A DNA stretch of 64,000 nt from Microgenomates group bacterium GW2011_GWC1_46_15 (GTDB taxonomy: Bacteria; Patescibacteria; Microgenomatia; UBA1400; UBA12028): contig LCLX01000004.1 in the NCBI GenBank assembly GCA_001002285.1, positions 1 through 64,000 on the forward strand, given 5' to 3'. The position numbers and the translations under genes are program-made. This document shows, piece by piece, positions 7,260 to 16,467 of this stretch. Within the stretch, counting starts at the first letter, position 1. Every line of letters starts with the position of its first letter. The notes below the pieces were generated by a model. That model was given only the letters and a program-made list of their open reading frames with translations, ran no database searches and had not been told where the DNA came from.

Positions 7260-7905
7260 GCGACCACCACAACGCAATCCGCATCACGATCACAATCGTC
7301 ATGAACGCAAGCACGAGAAGGCTTGTTGACGGGGGCGTTTTCATTCCACCGGTGTACCATCGGATAATATAGACAGACTTCAATAGATAGACGTGAGCGA
7401 AAATCAGTAGAACAGCAATATACCCAGTCCGCAGAATCTTCCGCCACGCTTTACCACCAAGCACATTTGCCGCGTATTGATTGGACACGAACGCCATGCA
7501 TGCAAATATACCAACCGCAAGCGCGCCAGTCAGCGCGGGCCACATCTTTCCCTGTTGCCACATCGCAAACGTGAATAACTTTTGCACAGTGGAAAACGAC
7601 AATCCGATATGGACCAATCCAAACGCCAAGCCCATCAACCCCAATTGCTTACGGTACACAATTTTTGTATCAACAAAGTTCCAAAAATAACACAAACTAC
7701 TTAATAGCATGGAAAGACCAATCAGGATAATCGAAGTGTCAGCGACTGCTTTATTGAGTGGATTCGGTGTTTTAAGCCAAGTGATGTACCAATAGGAGAG
7801 GGCAAAAAGCACGAGGCCTAAAATCAACGTCCGCACATAGAGCTGAAACTCGGACACGGGTCCAACTCTTTTTACTACCTGGTTGTGCCATTTGTCATAC
7901 AACAT
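7234..7905 (-). CDS. Ferric-reductase-like transmembrane protein (MsrQ/YedZ type fold)
   Basis: 223 residues with about six membrane helices. Conserved His in VHIGLSF (helix 3) and AHVYLLK (helix 5) are candidate haem ligands, as in the ferric reductase-like domain family. No flavin or NAD(P)H domain is attached, so a partner would be needed for electron input. I chose ATG 7905: the upstream GTG 7917 lies inside a -10 box (TGC TATAGT, 7924-7916). The 3' end overlaps the VanW-like gene. Confidence 0.7.
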   Translation of the reverse strand: MLYDKWHNQVVKRVGPVSEFQLYVRTLILGLVLFALSYWYITWLKTPNPLNKAVADTSIILIGLSMLLSSLCYFWNFVDTKIVYRKQLGLMGLAFGLVHIGLSFSTVQKLFTFAMWQQGKMWPALTGALAVGIFACMAFVSNQYAANVLGGKAWRKILRTGYIAVLLIFAHVYLLKSVYIIRWYTGGMKTPPSTSLLVLAFMTIVIVMRIALWWSLKIKSARS

Positions 7906-7963
7906 AGATATATCCACTATAGCAGAAATATTTTTTGTTTTTCAAGTTTCTTGTTTCCTCAGG

Positions 7964-8827
7964 TTACGCGTACTCCCCAAACACGGCTTTCAGTGAAACG
8001 TGTGTTGGAAATTGTTGAACAAGCGGTTTATCTGAGAGCTGTTGTAGTTGTTTGTGATATGGCACCGCGTCTGGATTTTCATAGAACAACCCAATGGGCA
8101 ACCGGTCTTCCTGATTTGAAAGCGCCCACGCTTTTGCCGGATCATTCGATAGATACCCCTCGCTTTCCAGTTTGTAGATTTTTTGCTGAAACCACTGGTG
8201 TGTATTGAGTTTATTAAACGTTACACACGGCTGAAACACGTCGAGCAACGAAAATCCAGTGTGCATGATCGCTTTTTTAATCATTTCGGTTGTGTAGAGA
8301 ATATCGCCGGCGTAGCTCCGGCCGATCCAGCTGGCTTGCGCGGAGAGCGCGAGCGCGACGGGATTCACGGGGTTTTCGATAAGTCCATTTGGCGTTGAAG
8401 AAGTTTTAACTCCCTTGGTTGTTGTGGGCGATGCTTGCCCTTTGGTAAGTCCGTATGTTTGATTGTTGTGCACAAGCAAAGTGATGTCATGGTTTCCGCG
8501 GCATGCCGCAATAAAATGGCCCATCCCTTCCCCGTAGATTCCTCCGTCTCCGCCGATCACCAACACTTTGAGACCGTGGTTTGCCATTTTAATTCCCTCG
8601 GCGATGGGAACAGACCGCCCGTGCAGTGAGTGAAACCCGTACACGCGCAGAAAATCTGCCATGTTTCCGCTGCACCCAATATCGAACACAATCACGAGCT
8701 GCTCTTCGGGAATAGCGAGTTCCGTGAGCGCTTTTTTGATTGCACCCCAAATGCCAAAGTCACCGCATCCCGGGCACCACGTGGGGAAGATTGACGTGTG
8801 AAGTGAGATATCGCTTAGCGTGTTCAT
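7964..8827 (-). CDS. korB: 2-oxoacid:ferredoxin oxidoreductase, beta (thiamine diphosphate) subunit
   Basis: The beta subunit binds thiamine diphosphate and carries the catalytic chemistry that converts a 2-oxoacid plus CoA to acyl-CoA, CO2 and reduced ferredoxin. WCPGCGDFG near the N-terminus supplies Cys of the iron-sulfur site. GGDGGIYGEGMGHF with HNN downstream is the thiamine diphosphate motif (GDG...NN). ATG 8827 overlaps the korA stop in ATGA, so translation is coupled. 287 residues is typical of the two-subunit KorAB type. Substrate (2-oxoglutarate, pyruvate or branched 2-oxoacid) cannot be told from sequence. Confidence 0.92.
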   Translation of the reverse strand: MNTLSDISLHTSIFPTWCPGCGDFGIWGAIKKALTELAIPEEQLVIVFDIGCSGNMADFLRVYGFHSLHGRSVPIAEGIKMANHGLKVLVIGGDGGIYGEGMGHFIAACRGNHDITLLVHNNQTYGLTKGQASPTTTKGVKTSSTPNGLIENPVNPVALALSAQASWIGRSYAGDILYTTEMIKKAIMHTGFSLLDVFQPCVTFNKLNTHQWFQQKIYKLESEGYLSNDPAKAWALSNQEDRLPIGLFYENPDAVPYHKQLQQLSDKPLVQQFPTHVSLKAVFGEYA

Positions 8828-10554
8828 AAAGTTTTTGTTTCCTTTTTCTGATTTTCGACCCAATCAACAATGTCTTCGGCAAAGAATGGCCGCCCATCAT
8901 ACCGGTTGATCCGTTCGCGCATTGTGATGCCGGTTTGTTCGCGGATGTACATCTCGCATTGACGCGTTGCGTTTCCCTCGATCATAACCAACCGTTTCGC
9001 GCGTTTTGCGAGTTCAGCAAACGCATCTGCGGGAAATGGCATGAGACCGTGAAGGTGGATGGCGTTCGCGGTGTTTGGGTGTGTTGTATTGAGTTGGCGA
9101 AGAACTTCTTGAATGACAAGTTTTGTTGAACCCCACTCAACAAATGTGATCTCAGCGTCTTGTGGGCCAAGAAGTTGAGGTTTTGGAATGAATGGGAGGA
9201 TCGCGTCAATTTTCCGCAGGCGTTTCTCTACCATAGCTTTTGTCATTGCACCATCTTCGGTCGCGTATCCATGCTCATCGTGTTCATACGAGTTTGTAAG
9301 TTGCAAGCCGTGCGGTTGGCCCGGGAGCGAGCGGGGCGAAAATCCCTCCGGCGTTACGGCAAACCGTTTGTATGAATTGTCTTCGGGCAATGTTTCTTGG
9401 GCGAGCGAGTACCGTGTGTTTGTCCAGTCTTCTGCTGGCCGAACGATGCTTTGTGCCGACTCCAACACATATTTATCTCCCAAAATAAACACCTGCGTGT
9501 GAAATTTTTCAGCAAGGACAAACGCTAACCGCGCGATAGAAAAACACTCCTCTATATCGCCTGGGGCGAGAACGACTTTTGGGAACTCCCCGTGTCCGGC
9601 ACGCATCACAAACTGTAAATCGGCTTGGCACGTCCACGTTGGAAGGCCCGTTGCCGGACCCGGACGCTGTCCTTCCACAACAACAAGTGGCGTTTCCGCG
9701 ATTCCCGCGAGTGATACCGCTTCAACCATGAGCGCGAATCCACCGCCGGACGTTCCCACCATGGCCCGGACGCCAGCGTATGAAGCGCCAATAGCTTGGT
9801 TGATGGCTGAAATTTCATCTTCCGCGTGTTTTACAACCAACGGAAACCGCGTCTCGTTTTCGGCCATAAAATGGAGAATGGATGAGGTTGGTGTCATGGG
9901 ATATGCGGCATAGAACTGTACGCCGGCTGCCAGCGCACCCAGCCCAATTGCATCATTTCCAGAAAGAAGGATTTGATTGTTTGGGTGTGGAGCAATGGTT
10001 TCGGCGCGCGCAAGGCCTTGTTCTTTTGTATAGGCGTATCCTTTTTCCGCGGCGGATTCGTCTTTTGCAACAACAGCTTCACCTTTTTTGTGGAACGCAT
10101 CTTTAATCACGTCTTTGAGCACGGCAAGGTCAAGTCCGAGGAGCGCGCACGAAGCGCCAAGAGCAACCATATTTTCCGCAAGACTGGAACCAGTGGTTTC
10201 GAGCGAAATCGCATGCATGGGCAAATCAAAAATCGTACTTGAAAGCGCATATTTTTCCCAGTTCAGTTTAGTATTTTTTTTATCAACGATAATCACCGTT
10301 TTTTTGGTGAACTCATCCAGGTGGAGCGCGATAGCATCTTCATTGAGCGCGACCATCACATCAAGAAGTTTTTGCTGGCAGCTTACGGGATTTGTTGAGG
10401 CGCTGACCTGCATGGTGTTGTGCCCGCCACGGATCAGCGAAGGGTACTCCCCGTACGCGAAACTCCAGAGGCCGTGCCGGATACACGTTTTCGCGAAAAT
10501 CGTACCGGTTACGGCGATTCCTTCACCCGCTTGTCCTGCAACTTTCCAGTTCAT
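8824..10554 (-). CDS. korA: 2-oxoacid:ferredoxin oxidoreductase, fused gamma-alpha subunit
   Basis: Residues 1-185 are the gamma domain (VAGQAGEGIAVTG start; RGGHNTMQVS). Residues 195 onward are the alpha pyrimidine-binding domain (GNDAIGLGALAAG, YPMTPTSSI, GTSGGGFALMVEA, EGQRPGPATG). The fusion is the usual form in two-subunit enzymes. It uses ferredoxin; no ferredoxin-like delta subunit is nearby. There is no clear Shine-Dalgarno site: a weak -10 (TATACC) sits 8 nt before ATG, and it and its -35 overlap the end of the inverted-repeat element at 10568. The neighbouring acyl-CoA synthetase would consume its product. Confidence 0.93.
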   Translation of the reverse strand: MNWKVAGQAGEGIAVTGTIFAKTCIRHGLWSFAYGEYPSLIRGGHNTMQVSASTNPVSCQQKLLDVMVALNEDAIALHLDEFTKKTVIIVDKKNTKLNWEKYALSSTIFDLPMHAISLETTGSSLAENMVALGASCALLGLDLAVLKDVIKDAFHKKGEAVVAKDESAAEKGYAYTKEQGLARAETIAPHPNNQILLSGNDAIGLGALAAGVQFYAAYPMTPTSSILHFMAENETRFPLVVKHAEDEISAINQAIGASYAGVRAMVGTSGGGFALMVEAVSLAGIAETPLVVVEGQRPGPATGLPTWTCQADLQFVMRAGHGEFPKVVLAPGDIEECFSIARLAFVLAEKFHTQVFILGDKYVLESAQSIVRPAEDWTNTRYSLAQETLPEDNSYKRFAVTPEGFSPRSLPGQPHGLQLTNSYEHDEHGYATEDGAMTKAMVEKRLRKIDAILPFIPKPQLLGPQDAEITFVEWGSTKLVIQEVLRQLNTTHPNTANAIHLHGLMPFPADAFAELAKRAKRLVMIEGNATRQCEMYIREQTGITMRERINRYDGRPFFAEDIVDWVENQKKETKTL

Positions 10555-10567
10555 ATGTGTATGGTAT

Positions 10568-10721
10568 AGGAGTTACGCACATCAACACAAGCAGGATGTT
10601 GCGCAGTCCAGAGGGGCTGTGAGCCGCCGACAAAATAATGGGAGGAATGTCCTCTCTCTTCTTGAGGCGGCGAGCGCAATCCCGCCCCTAGCGGGATGTC
10701 CCGATGGGCTGCGTAACTCCT
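10568..10721. mobile_element. 154-bp MITE-like element with 12-bp terminal inverted repeats
   Basis: AGGAGTTACGCA (10568-10579) is perfectly inverted as TGCGTAACTCCT (10710-10721). Inside are nested complementary pairs: TTGCGC/GCGCAA (10599-10604, 10674-10679) and GCCGCC/ggcggc (10623-10628, 10666-10671). No reading frame fits. It fills the gap between the acyl-CoA synthetase stop and korA. No target-site duplication is visible. The size, termini and folding fit a non-autonomous transposon; a structured RNA is the alternative. Confidence 0.6.
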
Positions 10722-10726
10722 GCATG

Positions 10727-12727
10727 TTATCCTCGTTTCATGTCGGCAACAATGGCGCCGTTTTCCGTAATAAATAATGGGTTGATTTCAAGCTCGGTAA
10801 GTTTGTTTGTTTCTAGCGCGCAGTGTTGAAGTGTATTAATCGTTTCAACGAGCGCATGTGTTTGTTCTTTGGTGAGAAGCGATGCGAGTTTTGTTTGCGA
10901 AAGTGTGTAGGCAATCACCGTTTTTTGCGCGGGAAGGAAAAAATACCTACGGTCGGCGAGTGTATCACTCAAGCTTCCTCCTAGACCAACCGCGCAGTAC
11001 CATCCAAACTGCGGATCACGGATCATACCCACAAGCGCCTCGTGCGCGTTTGTGATTGTTTCTTGAAACACAACGGGAGCGTTCCACTGTTTGAGATGGT
11101 TATACGCGACGCGCGCGTACCCAAGATCGTGAATATCCGCGATGACCGCCCCAAGTTTTGCTTTGTGTTTGAGTGCAAGATCGGTTGTTTTTGCAACGAG
11201 GGGAAAAGAAAGGGTTTCAAGTTCGGAAAAATCTTTTTCATCAGAAATAAGAACTTGTTTGGGAAAACGCAGACCGTACGATTCCAACACAGTTTGAAGA
11301 TCAGAAAATGTTTCAGGATACGTGTGTGTGGTTTTTGTTGGTTGTGCGGATGATGAAAGAGATAAAACGGCATATGGCAGTGTTTTTTCCATGTTTCGTT
11401 GTGCCTGGACAAGCGCTTTCATCGTTTCAACAACTTCGTTTGGATACTCGGTCACAACAACACCCGCGTTCCGGAGTTTTTCCCTGTATGGTTCAAGTTG
11501 ATCGCCGCCGGTGAGGCACGCGATCACCAACCGTTTCCCCCGGGGTTTCATCAACACCTTTGTTATGCCATCCATATCTGTAATTGACTGCTGAGTCACA
11601 ATGCACGCGAGCGCGTCAATATTGAGATCGTGTGAGAGGATGGTGAGCGCTTGGTCAAACATTTCGGGTGTTGCATCGCCAAGTAAATCAAGTGGGTTGG
11701 CTAGGCGGAGTGTCGGAAACTGTTCGGTAAGCGTGCTGGCTGTTTTTGATGAAAGAGATACGAGAGGCACTTCTGCCTGAACCGCTTCGTCAACGAGAAC
11801 AACCGATGGGCCGCCTGCATTTGTAACAACCATAAGATGTTCGGGAAGAAACGCTGATTTTGCAGACGCGATGCTTGCGCGGACGAGCTGTTCGAACGTT
11901 TCGACCATCACAATACCTGCCTGTTGTGCCGCATCGCGCAAAAGCGCTTGGGGGGTCGCAAGCGCCGCGGTGTGGGAAACGGCCGCAGAAATTCCACATT
12001 CAGTTGTTCCGCCTTTGAGCAAAAAGATAGGTTTTGATTTCACAATACGCGATGCCAGCGAAAGCAACACTGGAATATTGCGGAACGACTCCATGTAGAG
12101 CACAATCACGCGCGTATGATGGTCTTTGGCTGCGTGTTCAAGCAAGGAAAGCTCGTCTATGCCCGCCCGATTTCCTAAACTCACCGCAAACGATACTCCA
12201 GTTTTTGCGGATGCATACGCTTGAAATAACGCACTGAGCATTGCCCCAGACTGGCTGATTACCGCGATAGGGCCTGGAGTGACATCGTCTGCGCCAAAAC
12301 TCGCGTAGATATTGTCAAACGGAGCGATGTATCCCATCGTGTTTGGCCCAAGTAAAAGAATGTTCGCTTGTGAAAGTTTTTGAGTGATCCGGTCTTGCAC
12401 CTCTTTTCCATTTTTACCGTTTTCCGCGAATCCGGAAGTAATAATAATCACTGCTTTGACATGTGTTTGGATGCACTCGTCCACGATAGACTCAACGACA
12501 GTGGATGGAACTGCGATGATCGCAATATCAGCAGGATGCGGGAGTTCTTTAAGAGAGACAAACGTGCGAAGCCCCAACAGTGTTGACGCGTGCGGATTAA
12601 TGGGAAACAACTCGAGATCGGAGTTTTTTTGCAGGCTTTTAAGAATGTGATGTCCAACTTTTTTTTGATCGCGCGAGGCGCCAATCACCGCAATACTGCG
12701 GCACTGGAATAGGGCAGAAATATCCAT
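10727..12727 (-). CDS. Acyl-CoA synthetase (NDP/ADP-forming), fused alpha and beta subunits
   Basis: This family converts acyl-CoA + ADP + phosphate to acid + CoA + ATP, giving substrate-level phosphorylation. Domain order: CoA-binding Rossmann domain (SIAVIGASRDQKKVGHHI, residues 10-27), the succinyl-CoA ligase-like domains with the phospho-His motif SHTAALA (about residue 260), then an ATP-grasp domain (about 450-666; ADRRYFFLPA, LEINPLFI). I chose ATG 12727; the 69 codons upstream in frame look non-coding and run into the divergent promoter. An extended -10 lies 6 nt before this ATG. With korAB it completes 2-oxoacid to acid plus ATP. Confidence 0.93.
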   Translation of the reverse strand: MDISALFQCRSIAVIGASRDQKKVGHHILKSLQKNSDLELFPINPHASTLLGLRTFVSLKELPHPADIAIIAVPSTVVESIVDECIQTHVKAVIIITSGFAENGKNGKEVQDRITQKLSQANILLLGPNTMGYIAPFDNIYASFGADDVTPGPIAVISQSGAMLSALFQAYASAKTGVSFAVSLGNRAGIDELSLLEHAAKDHHTRVIVLYMESFRNIPVLLSLASRIVKSKPIFLLKGGTTECGISAAVSHTAALATPQALLRDAAQQAGIVMVETFEQLVRASIASAKSAFLPEHLMVVTNAGGPSVVLVDEAVQAEVPLVSLSSKTASTLTEQFPTLRLANPLDLLGDATPEMFDQALTILSHDLNIDALACIVTQQSITDMDGITKVLMKPRGKRLVIACLTGGDQLEPYREKLRNAGVVVTEYPNEVVETMKALVQAQRNMEKTLPYAVLSLSSSAQPTKTTHTYPETFSDLQTVLESYGLRFPKQVLISDEKDFSELETLSFPLVAKTTDLALKHKAKLGAVIADIHDLGYARVAYNHLKQWNAPVVFQETITNAHEALVGMIRDPQFGWYCAVGLGGSLSDTLADRRYFFLPAQKTVIAYTLSQTKLASLLTKEQTHALVETINTLQHCALETNKLTELEINPLFITENGAIVADMKRG

Positions 12728-12733
12728 ACACCC

Positions 12734-12742
12734 AGTGTACCA
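12734..12742 (-). promoter_or_regulatory. Extended -10 promoter of the acyl-CoA synthetase gene
   Basis: TGG TACACT on the minus strand ends 6 nt before ATG 12727. Transcription would start at or next to the start codon, predicting a leaderless mRNA. Confidence 0.5.
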
Positions 12743-12766
12743 TGTGAAGATGATATGATGAGGTGT

Positions 12767-13942
12767 ATGAAGTATGTGGCCCGCCTCCAAATTTCCAGAT
12801 ATGTGTATGTGTTTATCGCAGCACTTCTCATTGTTCTTCCAGTGAGTGGTTATGTGATGCAGTGGACGGGGCAAAAATTGACGGCACTTCGTACGCGTGA
12901 AACAGAACTTCATGCAACGCTTTCTCAAACTCAAGAAGAACTCGATCGTCTAAAGAGTGAAGATCCGCGTAAAACTAACCAAGTTCTAAAACAGGAAATT
13001 CTTGACCTTAAAAAAACGTTTGTGGCGGCGATTAATGTATATGAGGATTTAGTCAAACTGCGTGAGAGCACACCAAAAACGAGTGCGCTAGATAGTCTTT
13101 TTGCTTCGGCGTTGACATATTTGGCAAAAGAAAACGTTGCTTCCGCGGACGCAACACTGAAAAAATTAGCGGATGGAATAAAAACGGAAACGACAAAACT
13201 CGCCGTGGCGGTGGTGATTCCAGCAAATGTTCCTGAAAGCAATGCTCCACCAAGCTCCGGGTATAAACGGCAGAAAGTTGTTGTGGATGGCACCGGTTTT
13301 TTGGTTGATATTGTTGCCGCTGATCTTAACAGTACAAAAGTCATTATTGATACGGCATCTGACAACACGTGCGCGAATAACTGTCCGGTACTGCCACTCG
13401 CGGAGTACGCGGCACGAAGCGGCGCGTATGCCGGCATTAATGGCACCTACTTCTGCCCAGAAACATATCCAACCTGCGCGGACAAAAAAAACTCGTTTGA
13501 CGTGCTCGTGATGAATAAAAATAAAGTGTACTTTAACTCAGATAATAATGTGTACAGCACCGTGCCGGCCGTTGTTTTTTCTGGAAACTCGATGCGATTG
13601 TATGCACAATCTCTACAATGGGGGCGTGATACCGGTGTTGACGCGGTTATTGCCAACCGTCCCCTTTTGGTCCAGGACGGGAACGTGATGTTCGGTGGAA
13701 ACGATGATGCAAAAGAATCGCTTCGGGGGAACCGGAGTTTTGTAGGTGGAAGCGGAAACATGGGATACATCGGAGTTGTTCACGGGGCGACGGTTGCCGA
13801 ATCCGCAAAGACGCTACAGGCGTTGGGAATCCGAAATGCAATTAACTTAGATAGTGGTGGGTCTACTGCGTTGTGGGCTGGCGGATACAAAGCTGGTCCG
13901 GGAAGAAACTTGCCGAATGTTGTGTTGTTTATACGGAAGTAG
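12767..13942 (+). CDS. Membrane-anchored phosphodiester glycosidase domain protein (NAGPA family)
   Basis: An N-terminal membrane helix (about residues 10-30) is followed by a coiled coil (35-100) and a C-terminal phosphodiester glycosidase domain (160-391). Signature pieces are AGINGTYF, IANRPLLVQDG, GNRSFVGG and IRNAINLDSGGSTALW, matching the NAGPA/exopolysaccharide-biosynthesis family, which hydrolyses sugar phosphodiesters outside the membrane. ATG 12767 was preferred over 12755 because TGA TATGAT (12751-12759) forms an extended -10 covering the earlier ATG and ending 7 nt before 12767. It is divergent from the acyl-CoA synthetase gene. Confidence 0.85.
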   Translation: MKYVARLQISRYVYVFIAALLIVLPVSGYVMQWTGQKLTALRTRETELHATLSQTQEELDRLKSEDPRKTNQVLKQEILDLKKTFVAAINVYEDLVKLRESTPKTSALDSLFASALTYLAKENVASADATLKKLADGIKTETTKLAVAVVIPANVPESNAPPSSGYKRQKVVVDGTGFLVDIVAADLNSTKVIIDTASDNTCANNCPVLPLAEYAARSGAYAGINGTYFCPETYPTCADKKNSFDVLVMNKNKVYFNSDNNVYSTVPAVVFSGNSMRLYAQSLQWGRDTGVDAVIANRPLLVQDGNVMFGGNDDAKESLRGNRSFVGGSGNMGYIGVVHGATVAESAKTLQALGIRNAINLDSGGSTALWAGGYKAGPGRNLPNVVLFIRK

Positions 13943-13955
13943 TGAAGAGTCAAAA

Positions 13956-15176
13956 TTAACGGTCGAAAGAAAATAGAATATCGGGAAACGCTTGGGTAAA
14001 AGAAACAACATCTTTTTTCACGTCTTTTCCCTTCATTGATTGATCCATGAGTTTTGCGACCGTTTGCATGTCTTTTTCCTTCATTCCCCGCCTGGTAAGT
14101 TCTTGTGTTCCAATGCGGATAAAAAGCCGGTGCCCCAAAACATTGTCAAAATTTGTGGAGATGTTGTTTTGTAAAAGGTGTTTATACAAGAGGAGCCGCT
14201 CTCCTTTATCATCAATGAATATGTGTGCCTGATGGTTTTCAGAATATCTTCCCGTGTTGGACTTGCGGACATTATATCCAAGTTTTACGAATGCTTCCGC
14301 AATGGCGTTTGAGTTTTTAATGACCTGTTCTGCATACTCTTTTCCAAATGCTTCGAGTTCAAGCAAAGTAATCGCTAACATAATCATGTGATGGGTGTGT
14401 GGGCTCGAATATAAACATCCATTAATGATTTTGTTTGCCTTATCAGCAAGTTCTTGATCGCAGAATGCAATCATCCCTTTTTGTGGCCCTGGCAATGTTT
14501 TATGCGTATTTGCGCACACAACGCTTGCGCCTTCTTTTAATGGAGCTTGGAACTGTTGGCCCATAATAAGGCCCATTGTGTGACTTGCATCATAAATAAT
14601 AAGCGCCTTTGGCCCCACCGCCTCGCGCAATTCTCGCAGGTTATGTGGATTAATATAGTATGAAACATCAAGATAAATTGCTTTCGCTTTTGTTTTTCGG
14701 AATGTTTTTGCAGTTTCTTGAACATCAAATCGCAAGTGTTCAAGATCATACGAAACAAACGCGTGTTTTCTTCCCACTCTTGCCAAGATTCCTTCGGTGG
14801 CAAAATGGCCACCGTGATCGTGATGAACGGTAAGAACAGTGTCCCCAGGTTCTGTGGTCGAAAGGATGGCGCACATCATTGCGTGCACGCCGGACAAACA
14901 ATGTAAATTAACAGCAACTGCTCCCAACATGCGCTTCGCCGCTTCTTCACCTTTTTCAATGAGCGCATGTGTGGAAGGAAGTCCCAACGCGGTAAACACG
15001 CCAAAATCTGCGACATTGTCTTTGCTTGCACCAAAATAATATCGTTCAGAAAGTTTTGTTCCTAGAAATTGGCTTGCTGTATGCGAAAGCTGTGCCTCAT
15101 TTGCCGTGAGATGTAAAAACTCGGCATTCCGATGTTCTTCTTCATGAATCGCTTTGATATATGAAGAAATATCCAT
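13956..15176 (-). CDS. Serine hydroxymethyltransferase-like PLP enzyme (divergent)
   Basis: 406 residues of fold-type I PLP enzyme. ANTHKTLPGPQKGMI corresponds to the SHMT TTTHKTLRGPRGG motif with the PLP Lys. IYDASHTMG supplies the Asp that contacts the PLP ring nitrogen. HLTANE near residue 22 parallels the SHMT substrate-binding ASENF. Overall divergence from standard GlyA is large, so it may act on serine/glycine or on another amino acid. It follows the S-adenosylhomocysteinase stop by 1 nt, so the two are co-translated. This links it to one-carbon or homocysteine metabolism. Confidence 0.75.
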   Translation of the reverse strand: MDISSYIKAIHEEEHRNAEFLHLTANEAQLSHTASQFLGTKLSERYYFGASKDNVADFGVFTALGLPSTHALIEKGEEAAKRMLGAVAVNLHCLSGVHAMMCAILSTTEPGDTVLTVHHDHGGHFATEGILARVGRKHAFVSYDLEHLRFDVQETAKTFRKTKAKAIYLDVSYYINPHNLRELREAVGPKALIIYDASHTMGLIMGQQFQAPLKEGASVVCANTHKTLPGPQKGMIAFCDQELADKANKIINGCLYSSPHTHHMIMLAITLLELEAFGKEYAEQVIKNSNAIAEAFVKLGYNVRKSNTGRYSENHQAHIFIDDKGERLLLYKHLLQNNISTNFDNVLGHRLFIRIGTQELTRRGMKEKDMQTVAKLMDQSMKGKDVKKDVVSFTQAFPDILFSFDR

Positions 15177-15177
15177 G

Positions 15178-16443
15178 TTACGTTCCTTCTTGCCAACTTG
15201 AAAGGTAGTTCTTCTGCTCTTTTGTTAACACATCGAGTCCCGCACCAACCGCTTTCAGCTTGAGCCGTGCAATTTCTTTATCCATATCCTCGGGAATCCG
15301 GTAGACCTGCACATTGAGTTTCCCTTTGTTTTTTGCAAAGAACTCAGCCGCGAGTGCTTGGTTGGCAAACGACATATCCATCACTTCGGCGGGATGTCCT
15401 TCGGCCGCGACCAAGTTGATCAACCGGCCCTCACCGAGCACAAACAACTTTTTGCCGTTTTTGAGCGTAAACTCTTCGACAAAGTTCCGCACAACACGGC
15501 GGGATTTTGCGGCTTTTTCTAACGCATCAAGTTCAAGTTCGACATTAAAGTGGCCGGAGTTTGAAATCATTGCGCCGTCTTTCATCCTCTGCATATTTTT
15601 GAATGAAATAACATGTTTGTTTCCGGTCACCGTCACAAACAAGTCCCCGATTTTGGCTGCGTCTTGAATCTTCATAACTTGGAAACCATCCATCACCGCT
15701 TCAAGCGCACGCACTGGATCAACTTCAACAACCACAACTTTTGCGCCCATACCACTTGCGCGCATCGCAAGTCCGTGTCCGCACCAGCCGTACCCGCTAA
15801 TGACAATGATTTTTCCCGCTAATAAAATATTTGTCGCGCGGATAATACCATCAAGCGTAGACTGTCCCGTGCCATACCGGTTATCAAACAAGTGTTTTGT
15901 ATCACTATCATTCACCGCGAGCACCGGGATTTTGAGCGCGCCATCTTTTTGCATTGCTTTCAACCGGATCACACCGGTTGTCGTTTCTTCACTGGAACCA
16001 ATAAGCTCTTTAAGCTGGCCTTTGCGTTCTTTATGCAGAAGCGACACGAGATCCGCGCCGTCATCCATCGTAATGTTGGGATGTGTGTCGAGCACCGCGT
16101 TCATGTGTTTATAGTACGTTTTTGTATCTTCGCCTTTAATTGCATACGTAGGAATATCGAAATCTTTTACGAGCGACGCGGCAACATCGTCTTGTGTGGA
16201 AAGCGGGTTGCTCGCACACAGTGAAACTTTTGCGCCGCCAGCCTTTAGCGCGATCATCAAGTTTGCAGTTGAGTCAGTGACGTGCAAACACGCGGCAAGC
16301 GTCAGGCCCTTCAACGGTTTTTCTTTTTCAAATCTTTTTTGCAAAAGTTGAAGCACGGGCATCGATGTTTTTGCCCACTCAATACGCAGCTTTCCTTGTT
16401 TAGCAAGCGCAAGGTCTTTTACATCGTACAATACGTTTGGCAT
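15178..16443 (-). CDS. ahcY: S-adenosylhomocysteinase
   Basis: Reversibly hydrolyses S-adenosylhomocysteine to adenosine and homocysteine with bound NAD+. Visible motifs are HVTDSTANL near residue 54, SSEETTTGVIRL around residue 150, the catalytic Lys/Asp region VNDSDTKHLFDN, and the NAD+ Rossmann site GYGWCGHGLAMRASGMGA. The 421-residue form lacks the eukaryote-type insert, like archaeal and Thermotoga enzymes. An AAAGGAG ribosome site precedes ATG. It is the middle gene of a PfkB-ahcY-SHMT-like operon, where the kinase could remove the adenosine product. Confidence 0.96.
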   Translation of the reverse strand: MPNVLYDVKDLALAKQGKLRIEWAKTSMPVLQLLQKRFEKEKPLKGLTLAACLHVTDSTANLMIALKAGGAKVSLCASNPLSTQDDVAASLVKDFDIPTYAIKGEDTKTYYKHMNAVLDTHPNITMDDGADLVSLLHKERKGQLKELIGSSEETTTGVIRLKAMQKDGALKIPVLAVNDSDTKHLFDNRYGTGQSTLDGIIRATNILLAGKIIVISGYGWCGHGLAMRASGMGAKVVVVEVDPVRALEAVMDGFQVMKIQDAAKIGDLFVTVTGNKHVISFKNMQRMKDGAMISNSGHFNVELELDALEKAAKSRRVVRNFVEEFTLKNGKKLFVLGEGRLINLVAAEGHPAEVMDMSFANQALAAEFFAKNKGKLNVQVYRIPEDMDKEIARLKLKAVGAGLDVLTKEQKNYLSSWQEGT

Positions 16444-16467
16444 AGCTTCTCCTTTATATGTGGTGTG

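Noticed and set aside
8824..8827. UGA-as-glycine genetic code
   Set aside because: korA ends at TGA in an ATGA overlap, and several other genes (lysS, atpA, the C39-like gene) end at TGA at the expected length.
12728..12934. 69-codon N-terminal extension of the acyl-CoA synthetase
   Set aside because: It is rich in Cys and His without family similarity, overlaps the divergent gene, and the known domain starts right after ATG 12727.
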